Origin: Rhizodiscina lignyota
Lineage: Eukaryota; Ascomycota; Dothideomycetes; Aulographales; Rhizodiscinaceae
Direction: 5' to 3'
Length of the DNA stretch: 64,000 nucleotides
NCBI GenBank assembly: GCA_010015805.1
Contig: ML978126.1
Coordinates: 1,178,001 to 1,242,000, forward strand
Shown: one piece after another, positions 45,401-54,503 of the stretch
Position numbering within the stretch: position 1 is the first letter of the stretch
Layout: each line of letters starts with the position of its first letter
Position numbers and translations under genes: made by a program
The notes under the pieces: model-generated
Told to the model about the DNA's origin: nothing
The model's input: the letters and a program-made list of their open reading frames with translations, nothing else
Databases searched by the model: none

Positions 45401-45662
45401 TTACTGTGCCATTGACGCCAGTTACACGTCCGAAGTCCGCAGCTAAATCGTCGGCGGCGCGGAGCACTCCCGGCCAGTCGAACTCATCCAGCATCAATTG
45501 AGCAGCAGCGGATTTGGAGGCAAGGAGCATGCCCGATGAAGAGCCATCTTCATTATCAAAAGAGATGGATGATCTTCGAGCTAGGCCATTAGCGAATCCA
45601 AATATTGACAGCCAGACCAACACGAAAGTGTTCAGGCCGCATGAACGGCCATAGAACGCCAT
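42441..45662 (-). CDS. Secreted GH115 xylan alpha-glucuronidase
   Basis: Family 115 enzymes remove (4-O-methyl-)glucuronic acid side chains from xylan. Exons 45128-45662, 43553-45068 and 42441-43503 (introns 59 and 49 bases) give 1037 residues, a normal length for the family. Residues 1-26 are a signal peptide (LNTFVLVWLSIFGFANG). The catalytic part is well conserved: RGFFINDEAPALTGWMN, PASWGSMFNVDDPRNQPLAD, GIVMGTSHTEPFMR, LLWADDNWGNVRQLP, YFHVDYVGDPRNYKWINT and DIWIVNVGDIKPEEIPISFF. The C-terminal domains (from about 690) are beta-rich, with many Asn-x-Ser/Thr glycosylation sites. Expected to act outside the cell on hemicellulose. CreA- and XlnR-like boxes lie upstream. Confidence 0.94.
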
Positions 45663-45919
45663 GGTGAGAGAAATGGCAACAATAGAGGTACGAACGTGAA
45701 CCCAAGGAATGTCATCTACAATACCTACCGTCTTATATGATCGACGGAGCTTTTGGCAAAACGCAACGCGGAGAAGCGGAGGGGAAAGAAGCGAACGTTC
45801 TCCTCAGTCGACATTCTTCCAATGTTACGGGATCATAACCATGAACATGGTAGAGCTAAATGCCAAGTTCGTGAACTTAGCAGGAAAATGCTGCTAAAAT
45901 GTATGGTGGATAAACATTC

Positions 45920-45945
45920 GGCTAAATGTAAATGTCGATCCGGGG
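45920..45945. promoter_or_regulatory. Candidate XlnR/Xyr1 box (GGCTAA) next to a CreA box (CCGGGG)
   Basis: GGCTAA at 45920-45925 fits the xylanase-activator consensus GGCWAR; CCGGGG at 45940-45945 fits CreA SYGGRG. They lie about 260-280 bases upstream of the GH115 ATG, where induction by xylan products and repression by glucose would be expected to act. Confidence 0.4.
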
Positions 45946-46279
45946 CTCATCGGCAGGGCAGAGCCTTTTGTGGTACGACGTTGCCTGTAGAGGCCTGTAA
46001 CCAGGTGAGTAAACGAGCAAATGGCAGGTGCAGAATCATGAGAGTCTCTCTAAAAGAGGAGAACGGGGACTCCTTATGCACAACTTTTCGTGTTCAGGGT
46101 GAAAGCGTTTCCATGGCTCATGAGATGCCGTACGGTTTTAAGAGAAACAGCTCGAAATGCATATTTATCTAGAAAGTAGTAGGGGTGCCGGTGAAAAGAA
46201 GTAGAAGACTAGGAAAACACCACGAAAGTAATCTTCGAATGCCAATACTTGAAGAGTGTTTTGTGAGAAAGGAGGCAGG

Positions 46280-46298
46280 CCGGAGATAGACAGGCTAA
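46280..46298. promoter_or_regulatory. Second CreA (CCGGAG) and XlnR (GGCTAA) box pair
   Basis: CCGGAG at 46280-46285 and GGCTAA at 46293-46298 repeat the pairing seen at 45920-45945, with an eight-base rather than a fifteen-base gap. It lies about 620 bases upstream of GH115 and about 210 bases upstream of the ATP-grasp gene. Confidence 0.35.
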
Positions 46299-46504
46299 GA
46301 ACAGGACACCACCAAGCCACAATCTGATCGGAGTCGGGCCGATCGAAACAGGTCTGTGACGACACTTGTAACGAATTCCCCAGCCACCTCTCAGCTAGCA
46401 CAGTGATGCTACTTAAATCTGCGAAGACTTTATTCGTGTGAACTATTACAGGAAATACATAGTATTCATATCACGAACGATATGCGACCACTGCGGCTGT
46501 CGTC

Positions 46505-48229
46505 ATGGCGTCCAAACCGCGCAACAGAAGTACCAGTAGTCCTCTTCTACCGATTACTCTGAGCCTGTTCCTCCTCCCACTCTCGATAACCATTCTCTGC
46601 CTTCATCTCGCTCGAGAGACCTTCGCGCGATTCATCCGTACATGTATCGCATACCTACGTCGCATGGTCGCCGAGCCTCCAACGAAGCCAACGAAAGTAG
46701 TCATAACTGGTGCAGGTAGTCCTGAAGGATTGGCAATCTCAAGATTATTGCATGATGCTGGGCATATCGTGATAGGCGCAGACTACGAGCGCCTTCCTTA
46801 CACTTCAGCTGCGCGTGCTTCCAAAGCCATCGACAAGTTCTATGCGCTGTCACGCGAAGGATCCCTGGTCTCTGCTGCAGCCAATGCCGCTGCGACTGAG
46901 TTGTTCACCACAAGCATCCTGCATATCATTCAGCACGAACAACCAAATCTATGGATACCTTGTGCGAGCTTCCCAGATGAGACTGCAGTTTCCAAGATCA
47001 AGGACAAGGTAGAGAAGGAATCGCATTGCAGAGTGCTGCATCCAACTTCTGCAACACTTCGTCTTCTAACTGACGACGAGGCCTTCTACGACTTTGTTCA
47101 GAATATGGATGCTGGATTGTTGGCCCCAGAAGTCCGTTTAGTCTTCAGTAGAGGCGCGATCCACAAGGCCTTGGGTCCATGGCCTACAAAGAGGAGATTC
47201 GTAATGCAGAAGCAGGAACCGCTCACCACCGAAGAATTATCCAGCTCCTCACCTCTGTCTTTCAGACGACACTCGCGACCCGCGTCATTTGCATCATCAG
47301 CATCGACTCTGACGGTTGCTTCAGATTTAGCTCTTCAAGCTGAGACTGTGGACGAGTACACTGCACTGGACGCTCTTATCCTGCCATCGTCTTCAGTGCA
47401 CGACACCTACAACCGCATAGCGAGTATCAAGATCTCCAAAGCAGAGCCTTGGACATTCCAAGAACTCGTCAGTGGTCCACAGTATCTCGCTCATTCCCTG
47501 ATAGTGAACAATGAGCTATGTGGCATGGTCATCTCATCACTATCCTCACGGCAATTGGAGAAGACGATGTCGCCTGACGCAGCTTTGCATGCACGGATGT
47601 CTGAGTTCATGGACATACTCGTTCAGCATTTGCCTCCGCAAACCTCTATGCATTTAAACGTCCGATTTGTCCGAAGCGAATCATCTACGACGCAAGGTGT
47701 GGAGCAGAAGTTATATCCGGTCAGCTGCGATTTCCAGCCGTGTACATCAGGCTTTCTTTCCGGTGAGAAAACGAAGTCATGGTCTCCACAACGCTTAGCA
47801 GCAATCTACACATCTACAGCTCGATCAGACAGCATCAAATCCGCTGCAGCTGAGTCGCATTCAGACTTCCGCAGCGCAGCCACAATTGGCACAGGCATTG
47901 TCCCCTCTAGTTCCTCGTCACTACCACCTCTCTACCAATCTCACGCTTGGAGAGACGACTCTGACTTCTTGCCACGCATAGGCTATTACTCGCTTCCACC
48001 ATCAATCTGGCACTTCTTCATCCTGCCGGTTGTACGGTTCATGCTCCTGCAAGAGTCCATGGATGACCTACTTGACGCAGTTAGCGAGCTTTTCAGCCGT
48101 CTTGCCCATGAAAAAGAGGAATTGTTCGAATGGAACGATCCCTGGCCTTGGGTATGGAAGTGGTTTGTTGGATTTCCACTCGAAACCTTGGCTGGAGTAC
48201 ATGTACGGAACGATTTTGATGAGAGATGA
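46505..48229 (+). CDS. Membrane-anchored ATP-grasp-like protein
   Basis: Intronless, 574 residues. An N-terminal hydrophobic helix (about 14-36, LPITLSLFLLPLSITILCLH) precedes a pre-ATP-grasp Rossmann-like domain starting KVVITGAGSPEGLAISRLLH (about 64), then GADYERLPYTSAARASKA and LWIPCASFPDETAVSKIKDK, the layout of carbamoyl-phosphate-synthase/PylC-like ATP-grasp ligases. The ATP-binding half is less clear. A Ser-rich insertion (FRRHSRPASFASSASTLTVA) lies about 260. A second hydrophobic stretch (WHFFILPVVRFMLL) occurs near 500. ATP-grasp enzymes join a carboxylate to an amine or thiol; neither substrate nor activity can be read here. The neighbours do not form an evident pathway. Family call is moderate; function unknown. 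Confidence 0.8.
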   Translation: MASKPRNRSTSSPLLPITLSLFLLPLSITILCLHLARETFARFIRTCIAYLRRMVAEPPTKPTKVVITGAGSPEGLAISRLLHDAGHIVIGADYERLPYTSAARASKAIDKFYALSREGSLVSAAANAAATELFTTSILHIIQHEQPNLWIPCASFPDETAVSKIKDKVEKESHCRVLHPTSATLRLLTDDEAFYDFVQNMDAGLLAPEVRLVFSRGAIHKALGPWPTKRRFVMQKQEPLTTEELSSSSPLSFRRHSRPASFASSASTLTVASDLALQAETVDEYTALDALILPSSSVHDTYNRIASIKISKAEPWTFQELVSGPQYLAHSLIVNNELCGMVISSLSSRQLEKTMSPDAALHARMSEFMDILVQHLPPQTSMHLNVRFVRSESSTTQGVEQKLYPVSCDFQPCTSGFLSGEKTKSWSPQRLAAIYTSTARSDSIKSAAAESHSDFRSAATIGTGIVPSSSSSLPPLYQSHAWRDDSDFLPRIGYYSLPPSIWHFFILPVVRFMLLQESMDDLLDAVSELFSRLAHEKEELFEWNDPWPWVWKWFVGFPLETLAGVHVRNDFDER

Positions 48230-48597
48230 TTGAATGAATTATGAGCCATGTAATGTAAAATTAAACATCACGTTTCCTTCCATTTTGTTGCAACGAATTC
48301 TGATTGGTCAATTCGATACAGTCTTCGGTTGCACCAATGGCGTACTGTCGCAAATCGCACGGCCCCAGGGTCCAGCCATTAAGCCTCGTGATCATCACAA
48401 GGCTGAGCCCGACAAAGGCGGAATTCGGAATTCCTTAGCGAATGCTGCTGTTCTCTCCGCAACTGCGAAACGGCGAACTAATTACGCAATGTGTCGTACA
48501 ATGCGCCCTATAAGTGCCGGTCCTCGTCCTTGGAAAATAACATCGATTATTACAGACTGATGCTCTAGAGTAACTCACTGCTGCTAACTATTCCACG
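48230..48597. other. Intergenic spacer
   Basis: About 370 bases between two plus-strand genes; only short open frames. Presumed 3' untranslated region and the next promoter. Confidence 0.5.
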
Positions 48598-49241
48598 ATG
48601 CTTTTCAAGTCTTCTTCAAGTAAAGCAGAGGCGAAACGAGCCGAAGCTGAGTATGTTGTCATGTTTGCTCAGCCGCAATTCAGCAATAGAACAGACCGCT
48701 AACTCTTTACTATAGAGCAGAGAGCGCGCAAGCCAGCTCAAGCTCTGCGCCGCATGACGACCTCCCTACCTACACACCGACGGCATCCTCAGGTGTCCCA
48801 GAACTCGAAGAACCCGAACAACCTCCTACAGAAGCGGCTCCCGGATATGCTCCTCCGCAAAACGAAGCGTCCGAGTCCAACGTCTTGTACCCTTCCTTAG
48901 CAAACGGAGACCCAAACGAAATCATAGAAGTCCCCATGCTTGCGTCCGTCGAGAAGCCATCAGTGAAACGTTTCCTCACCGGCAAGAAGACCATTGAACA
49001 GCGCGTCACGGTGCGCAAGATGAAGCGCGGACACTATCTTATGCACTACGCGAAGGACGTCGATGGGAACTATATCGGCTCTGGGAAGGCCGCTCACGAT
49101 GCTTCGCTTGTGTATGTGCCATCGAAGAGCAGCAAAGAGGATATACAGGAGCAGATCTACAAGACGGCGACCTCCAAAGAGCATTATAGGGGCCCAGCTT
49201 ATGGGCACGTTGGAATGGCGTCGAGCGGTTTTATTGGGTGA
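48598..49241 (+). CDS. Conserved-looking fungal protein of unknown function
   Basis: Two exons, 48598-48650 and 48716-49241 (65-base intron with a GCTAAC branch), give 192 residues. The first 85 residues are Ala/Ser/Pro/Glu-rich and probably disordered (KSSSSKAEAKRAEAEAESAQ). The second half looks folded: KRFLTGKKTIEQRVTVRKMK, RGHYLMHYAKDVDGNYIGSG, then DASLVYVPSKSSKEDIQEQI. No signal peptide or membrane span. The gene structure is clean and the C-terminal half has the composition of a real domain. I do not recognise the family and assign no function. Confidence 0.75.
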
Positions 49242-50049
49242 TGGAACGAACTGGCAATGAATAATATTCTGGATTTTCTTTTTCCTTAGATTTACGAGAT
49301 ACCACATGGAATCCGATTTGAGCTTTCTCAGTACACTGCTTCTAAAGCACTGGATTTTCTTTGTTGTCCATGAGCTACTTCAGGTAGACCTTCAACCGCT
49401 TCTCCGGTTTGAATCACGGTAAATCTACAGCGTTGGCACGGAGCAGAAGCCACCTCAAAGCTATTACTAACATTAACCAACAGTCACTGCCAACGACAAT
49501 CAGCTCTATTTCTCTGGCATTCTCTCGAAGTTTTAGCTGCAGTGGTTCGTTGTGCCTGCGATGGCTGCCGCCGTCATCGTCATCTGCCGTTGAGCTCGCT
49601 ATTGTCACGCCAGCTATCATTTTGCGCCTATTGTCACACCTTGCGGTGGCCGTATCAGTCATAGTCATGCTCGCCGCCGTTATGACCATGGTTGCCGCCG
49701 ATACCGCCGCGCGCCATCGTCGTCGTCATGCGCGCCGTCATCATCTTCGCCAAATTATCGCCATCTTGATCGCTCCTTTTGTCCGGTACCCTTGCTGATA
49801 AACACTTGCGCTTCTCTTCATCGACTTTGACTTGCATGATATTCAGGTTGATTGCATTCCGATCTCGTGAGTGATAGCCCGGCATTGATACAGAGCCGCC
49901 CCTGAGGCTGTGCTAACGCTACTGTGGAGGCTGTGCAGAAGGCATAAAACGCGAGGCATGTGCAGTCAATTCATTTTCTCTATTAATTGTACCTGGAAAC
50001 TTTCTGTTATTCTCAGTTACTCCTTCAGCAACTTAAGGTTTACGTCGAA
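49242..50049. other. Intergenic with trinucleotide-rich sequence
   Basis: About 800 bases. Around 49560-49760 the sequence is dominated by imperfect GTC/ATC/GCC triplets (microsatellite-like), which create spurious open frames on both strands. A frame extends upstream of the next gene's ATG but starts only with TTG. Confidence 0.5.
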
Positions 50050-51096
50050 ATGGGGACCAAGGCACCCACCGCCGGTACAAACGATCTCCACCTGGTCTCT
50101 TCTCAGTACGGTCCCGGTCCCTTTATTGGGTGGCTTTTTGCCGCGATCTCCGTCTTCCTCTCTTGCGCCTTTGACCGACGCCTCAGGCCTTACGATACAC
50201 GCACATGTAGCAAACGAATCAGTGCCGATATCGTAGCAACAGTTATGTTCCCGCTGGTCGCCGCTGGTGACATTGTGGTTCAACTGTCTAGATTCCCGGC
50301 AAGCTTAACCGATCTTACGAATACAAATAATCCTCGACTGCAACAGAAAGTCCACGCTCTAGAAGCGCCTCTTGTCGTGGTAGAGGGTGCCTTAATCGTC
50401 ACAGTTCCGCTGATAGTGATGGCACTGTACAAGCAGCACTGGGGAAAGGCGTTCATTCTTTCGACAGTGAATATTTGCGGGTTGAGTGTTGAAAGTTTTT
50501 TGCTTGCGCGAACAGCGATGCCTGACTCGAGATGGCCCCATAAGACCTTCAGCCGGTCCTTTCTGCCGAATTCAACTTCTCTTTTCGTACTGACGATGGC
50601 TCTCGCCATTGTCAGTAATTTGGCGATAGCTTGGTTGCTCGTGCTGTCTTTCATCCGCTCACGCTCCAAGCGGAGCACACCTCAGCATCTCATAGAGCAA
50701 AGCTCCGTAGATTTCGGAATCTCAACTAATCGCAGTTTGGTTCCGTCATCTACGAACTACCTTGAGCGGATAAGGCAGTGCCGTTGGTTTCTTATAGTCA
50801 GCGTTCTCGGGACTCTGTTCACTGTTCTCGGCAACACCGCCAGCAACACCGTCAGCTTCGCCCGACAGATATCATTCCTACAAGCGACATACAGACCATC
50901 CTACGCGAAGTTTTATCTTCTGGAGCTTTTGCCACGTACGAGTGCTTCAATAACAGATCTTGATCAGATTGTGGCAGTCGTGCTAGGGGCTTTCTTACTT
51001 TCTGCTCAATGTTTGCGACCTAGTGGAGGTATGGCAAGCCACCTCAACTCCGCGAATCCATGCTCAATAGGTCGTGTTTTGAGAGTCAGACCCTGA
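50050..51096 (+). CDS. Seven-span membrane protein of unknown function
   Basis: Intronless, 348 residues, starting at the first in-frame ATG. About seven hydrophobic helices are visible: FIGWLFAAISVFLSCAF, IVATVMFPLVAAGDIVV, VVVEGALIVTVPLIVMALY, FILSTVNICGLSVESFLL, FVLTMALAIVSNLAIAWLLV, WFLIVSVLGTLFTVLG and IVAVVLGAFLLSAQCL. The short N-terminus has no signal peptide, and a basic Ser/Arg-rich loop (SFIRSRSKRSTPQHL) follows helix 5. The layout resembles a receptor-like 7TM protein, but I recognise no Pth11 CFEM domain, RTA1 or microbial rhodopsin signature (no Lys-retinal motif). It differs from the RTA1 gene further right. Function unknown. Confidence 0.7.
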   Translation: MGTKAPTAGTNDLHLVSSQYGPGPFIGWLFAAISVFLSCAFDRRLRPYDTRTCSKRISADIVATVMFPLVAAGDIVVQLSRFPASLTDLTNTNNPRLQQKVHALEAPLVVVEGALIVTVPLIVMALYKQHWGKAFILSTVNICGLSVESFLLARTAMPDSRWPHKTFSRSFLPNSTSLFVLTMALAIVSNLAIAWLLVLSFIRSRSKRSTPQHLIEQSSVDFGISTNRSLVPSSTNYLERIRQCRWFLIVSVLGTLFTVLGNTASNTVSFARQISFLQATYRPSYAKFYLLELLPRTSASITDLDQIVAVVLGAFLLSAQCLRPSGGMASHLNSANPCSIGRVLRVRP

Positions 51097-51586
51097 CACC
51101 GCGCCGAGGGTCGGATGAACAACAGGGAAACAATGGCTATAACGTCAAATATTCGCGAGGGCCCTTGAGGTGTTTGATTAGAGTATGCTTTTTTGCTTCG
51201 AGTGGGTTTTGGCTCATTTGGATAGTTGCTGTTGTTTTATGATTACCGTTTGGGTAACCCTGTCTCTCAAAGCGTGAGGTTCAACCGCTGGACGTTACAA
51301 AAACAGGATCATGCACAGCTACAGCCACAGGCTAGCAGTCAGTCGGTTAGTCAGTCACATGTCCAGAGCTATGAGATCATTAGGTAATATAAAATACCAT
51401 ACAGCTAAGTTGCGAGAAGTATGGGGGCGGGCGGCTCGCCTCATAGGGGCCCCCGTTACTTGCCTTTATATCTGCCCTCCTACCTTGCGTTCCCATCTCT
51501 CCCCTCACTTACCTTGTCTCTCGTCGTTCCCTCCTCCTCTTCTTGATACCGGCATTCAGCGCACCGTTACTTACCTTGCTGTTCAC
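51097..51586. other. Intergenic, pyrimidine-rich
   Basis: About 490 bases between convergent genes. 51470-51560 is strongly C/T-rich on the plus strand. No gene, RNA or repeat identified. Confidence 0.5.
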
Positions 51587-52585
51587 CTATTCAGACGGCC
51601 TACAAGCGCGCAGCTTGCCAGGATTCGTCCACGCCACTCTGATTTTCGATGCTTTCCACTTCTCGACCGCGTTGATAAGCTCTTCCCGCGATGGAAGCTT
51701 TGGCATGATGCGCTCGCAAGTATCGCGAATGAACTGAACAGCCTCTGGCGTGTTGAGCCGATCCTTCATATCTTTGGCCCATGGGCCGTAGTCCTTCTCA
51801 ATCATCTCAACTGTCATAGAATCTGCAAGGTCACAGAGACTATGGAATGTGTCATCTTCTAACAAAGTCAGCGCTTCATCATTTGTTGCCTCGACCCCGT
51901 AATTCTGTTCGCAAGCTAAGGCGATATCGACGAAGTTGTTAATAAAGGATTCGATGTCGACCATCTGCTCTTCCTCGAAGAACTCGTTCATCTGATCTGC
52001 TTCGCAATAATACGCCATTCCAAAGTCAATTGGGACAACATTTGGGAACTCGTTTTCGGTTGTGCCATCTAGCTGAATCATGATATTCTGCATTTGCAAG
52101 TCTTGATGGCTAATCGCCCACTTCCCAGTATTTTTGTCACCCGTATGAATGTATCGAAAGGACTCTAGGAGCTGTAAGAGGGCGTGTAGAGCGAAAGAAG
52201 CGGAAGATGACTTCTTCTGTTTCTCTATCTCGTCCACGAGCGCCTCCATAGTGCAGCCGGTGATGAAAGGTGTCGCAAGCCACACAGGACGGTCATGTGT
52301 ATCTGCCTTTAGTGACGTAAGTAGACGTTTTGGTGGAGAAGCCCCTTGTTGCATGTTTAGCAATATAGCGCGTTCTTTCTTGATGCTGTGAAATGGGTTT
52401 AACCCGCTTTCTACAAGGGAAACCTTGACAGCAGCATAAACCGGTGCATCCGGAACACCTTCGTCCAAGGCGATCGCAGGAATGCATAGCCAGACGTCCC
52501 CTTGCCCTCCGCCGCCTAGGTATTTAATGGGGATCCAATCTTCATGGAAGGATGTCACCATTTCTACGCTAGCGGTCGTCGACAT
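51587..52585 (-). CDS. Fungal protein-kinase-like protein
   Basis: Intronless, 332 residues. The kinase landmarks are intact: Gly-rich loop YLGGGGQGDVW (about 23-32), AAVKVS with Lys 54 (ATP anchor), an HQD catalytic loop ISHQDLQMQNIMI with Asp 162 and Asn 167 (HRD variant), and PIDFGMA with the Mg-binding Asp 187. The activation segment and C-lobe are short, ending near 320 with no APE motif I can see and a truncated C-lobe compared with a standard 260-residue kinase domain. Such lineage-specific kinase-like proteins are common in filamentous ascomycetes. Catalysis is plausible because all metal- and ATP-binding residues are present; substrate unknown. No signal peptide or membrane span. Confidence 0.8.
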   Translation of the reverse strand: MSTTASVEMVTSFHEDWIPIKYLGGGGQGDVWLCIPAIALDEGVPDAPVYAAVKVSLVESGLNPFHSIKKERAILLNMQQGASPPKRLLTSLKADTHDRPVWLATPFITGCTMEALVDEIEKQKKSSSASFALHALLQLLESFRYIHTGDKNTGKWAISHQDLQMQNIMIQLDGTTENEFPNVVPIDFGMAYYCEADQMNEFFEEEQMVDIESFINNFVDIALACEQNYGVEATNDEALTLLEDDTFHSLCDLADSMTVEMIEKDYGPWAKDMKDRLNTPEAVQFIRDTCERIMPKLPSREELINAVEKWKASKIRVAWTNPGKLRACRPSE

Positions 52586-53225
52586 GTTGTCGTGCAGAGT
52601 GGAAATGTCGCGATAGATGAAGGGCGAACCTGTTTCAATGGTTAGAAAGGCCGCGTAGGATGAAGATGGCTCTTGTTAGCTGGATTCTGATAATATAGGC
52701 TCTTGATGAGACTGGATCATAGATTTAATCTTACAAGAGGCATTGGAGAAAAGGTGTGCAGGGAAACTCGGTAGAAATTGGATGAAGAAGACTATGAATA
52801 GGCTGATCCAAGGGAAAGCACAATACAATGTTGCAACGGTAACTGACGAGAACAATGATGTGAACAATAATATTGTTTAGTAGAACAAAGAAAGATCGCA
52901 AGAACAGTGCATTCGTAGTCTACGAACAGCAGCAGAGTTAAGGTCTCACAAAGAAAAGAGATGGAACGACAGACTTGAGCAGTGATAATTCGGAAAACTC
53001 GTCACTCTTCTTGAAGTTGATACGAGGTAGTGAGCAGACTCCGAGCGTAATTGCATGGGATATGAAAAAGCAGTTGAAATCTTGCTTTGACATTGATATT
53101 CTGCGCCACTAATGCAAATGCTGGCTCCTTTCCATTGATGTCCGTAGTATTTACTATAAATGCAGGTCTTGGGTATCATAGAGAAAAGCTCCCTGCTCCG
53201 ATATTTGAGCGCTACCTCCTTTCTT
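52586..53225. other. Promoter of the kinase-like gene
   Basis: About 640 bases, AT-rich, only short open frames. A short Phe-rich hydrophobic frame (52676-52867, minus) is likely chance. Confidence 0.5.
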
Positions 53226-53711
53226 TTACATCCTGTACCAGAACCTCTTCCTAATCTTCTGCGCAATGAGCTCGGCAGGGACATACATGCTCCTGCCGAG
53301 ATTCACCACGCGGTCTCTTCTACCTAACCCAATGTCGCCCTGACTCGTTGGTTTCAATATCTCATCGAGAGCGTCTAAGATGATTGGTCTCTTTAACTCT
53401 GGTGTTGCTGCTGCCGCACTGGACGCCGAGAGTCGCTGTTGCGGAGTATTCTTCGGAGAGGACTTATTCACAGAGTCGAGGAAGTTTGATGTTGAAACGG
53501 TTGGTTTCCGAGCGTTTGGCTTGTCGTGAGGGGCTTGGAGAGACTTGTGTACAAGGGAAGGAAAGGCATGCTTGCCGCTGAGGACTGCTCTTCGGACTCT
53601 GCAGAAGTTAGCTTGACATGCAAGGGTGACAGAGGCATTTAGGGGAACGAACTTCGCTTGGGCTGCCAATTTCTCTTTTGCCAAAGCTGTCAATTGCGAT
53701 CGCATTGACAT
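53226..53711 (-). CDS. Small basic protein of unknown function
   Basis: 161-residue ATG frame. It starts MSMRSQLTALAKEKLAAQAK, has a Ser/Lys/Pro-rich middle (SVNKSSPKNTPQQRLSASSA) and an ordered-looking basic C-terminus (GRRDRVVNLGRSMYVPAELI, AQKIRKRFWYRM). A CTAAC-type branch and TTCTGCAG acceptor lie inside the frame near codons 35-40, but the matching GT donor would give a 50-base intron that breaks the downstream frame, so I keep it uninterrupted. The basic, helical start could be a mitochondrial presequence. No family recognised. Confidence 0.5.
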   Translation of the reverse strand: MSMRSQLTALAKEKLAAQAKFVPLNASVTLACQANFCRVRRAVLSGKHAFPSLVHKSLQAPHDKPNARKPTVSTSNFLDSVNKSSPKNTPQQRLSASSAAAATPELKRPIILDALDEILKPTSQGDIGLGRRDRVVNLGRSMYVPAELIAQKIRKRFWYRM

Positions 53712-54503
53712 TGTGGCCGTCCGATTTCATGAAATGAAATCCGTAGGGATGAAGTTTGATATGGCAGCTAAATCGAAGTCTTGGCAATTATACTTTCGCC
53801 GAGACGCCTCCGACCCCTGCCCCTTGACTCTTCTCTTCTTCGCTACATCTCCGCTACATCTCCGCCACAACTACGCATATTATTTCCATTATGAAAGCAC
53901 CGTCTTAATCAGCACATCAGTATTTTAGGCCTGTGATGGGCTCTGTCTCAACTGGCATGTCGAGATTGGAAGCCGTTAGTTTCCAATCTTGGTTCCGTAT
54001 TGCTCAACACAGGGCTCTCTCGAGCGAGAATGCCTCGGTCAGCATTGCGCTGTTTAGCTCATCACCCGACTGCCTATTCCTCGAATTGGTCGGGCAAATG
54101 TTCAGGAGGCTTTTCATTGTGGTAACTGCTACTTCCTAGACCGGAAGACGTGCGAAAATCAGCTGTCTGAAAACACAGCTTGGGCTTATTTGCTTCGTAA
54201 GACCATGGATTTCGCCTCGAATGTACGGTTGCCTTCGTCTGATGTAAACTGTGCGACGATTCCTAGGGAATAGTGCTTATCTTCATCTATGCCCAAGCAC
54301 TTGAGACTGTCGCTGTTAGGGATGTTTCCGAATCTCGCTCAGAATCCCTAAGTCCGCCAACCTTTTGCCGTTGATGAACGCGTTATTCAAACGAGTAATA
54401 AGCGCCAGCGCGAATCTTGTATATAGTCTGTTTGCTGAGCGATCTCAAGATATAGTGAGCTATCTGAAACCTTCCTTTTCGTATTAATTTCACAATAGTT
54501 CAC
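53712..54503. other. Divergent promoter region upstream of the P450
   Basis: About 790 bases with short open frames only (up to 100 codons, non-ATG or featureless). No repeat or RNA gene seen. Confidence 0.5.

Larger units (their letters stand above)
45663..46504. other. Divergent promoter between GH115 and the ATP-grasp gene
   Basis: About 840 bases. Contains the candidate XlnR and CreA sites listed separately. A 139-codon plus-strand frame (45753-46172) begins with TTG and shows no domain; I treat it as chance. Confidence 0.5.

Noticed and set aside
45753-46172. 139-codon plus-strand frame in the GH115 promoter
   Set aside because: Starts with TTG and has no domain; overlaps the regulatory region.
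49560-49760. Triplet-rich stretch as a possible coding exon
   Set aside because: Imperfect GTC/ATC/GCC repeats open every frame; no protein-like signal.
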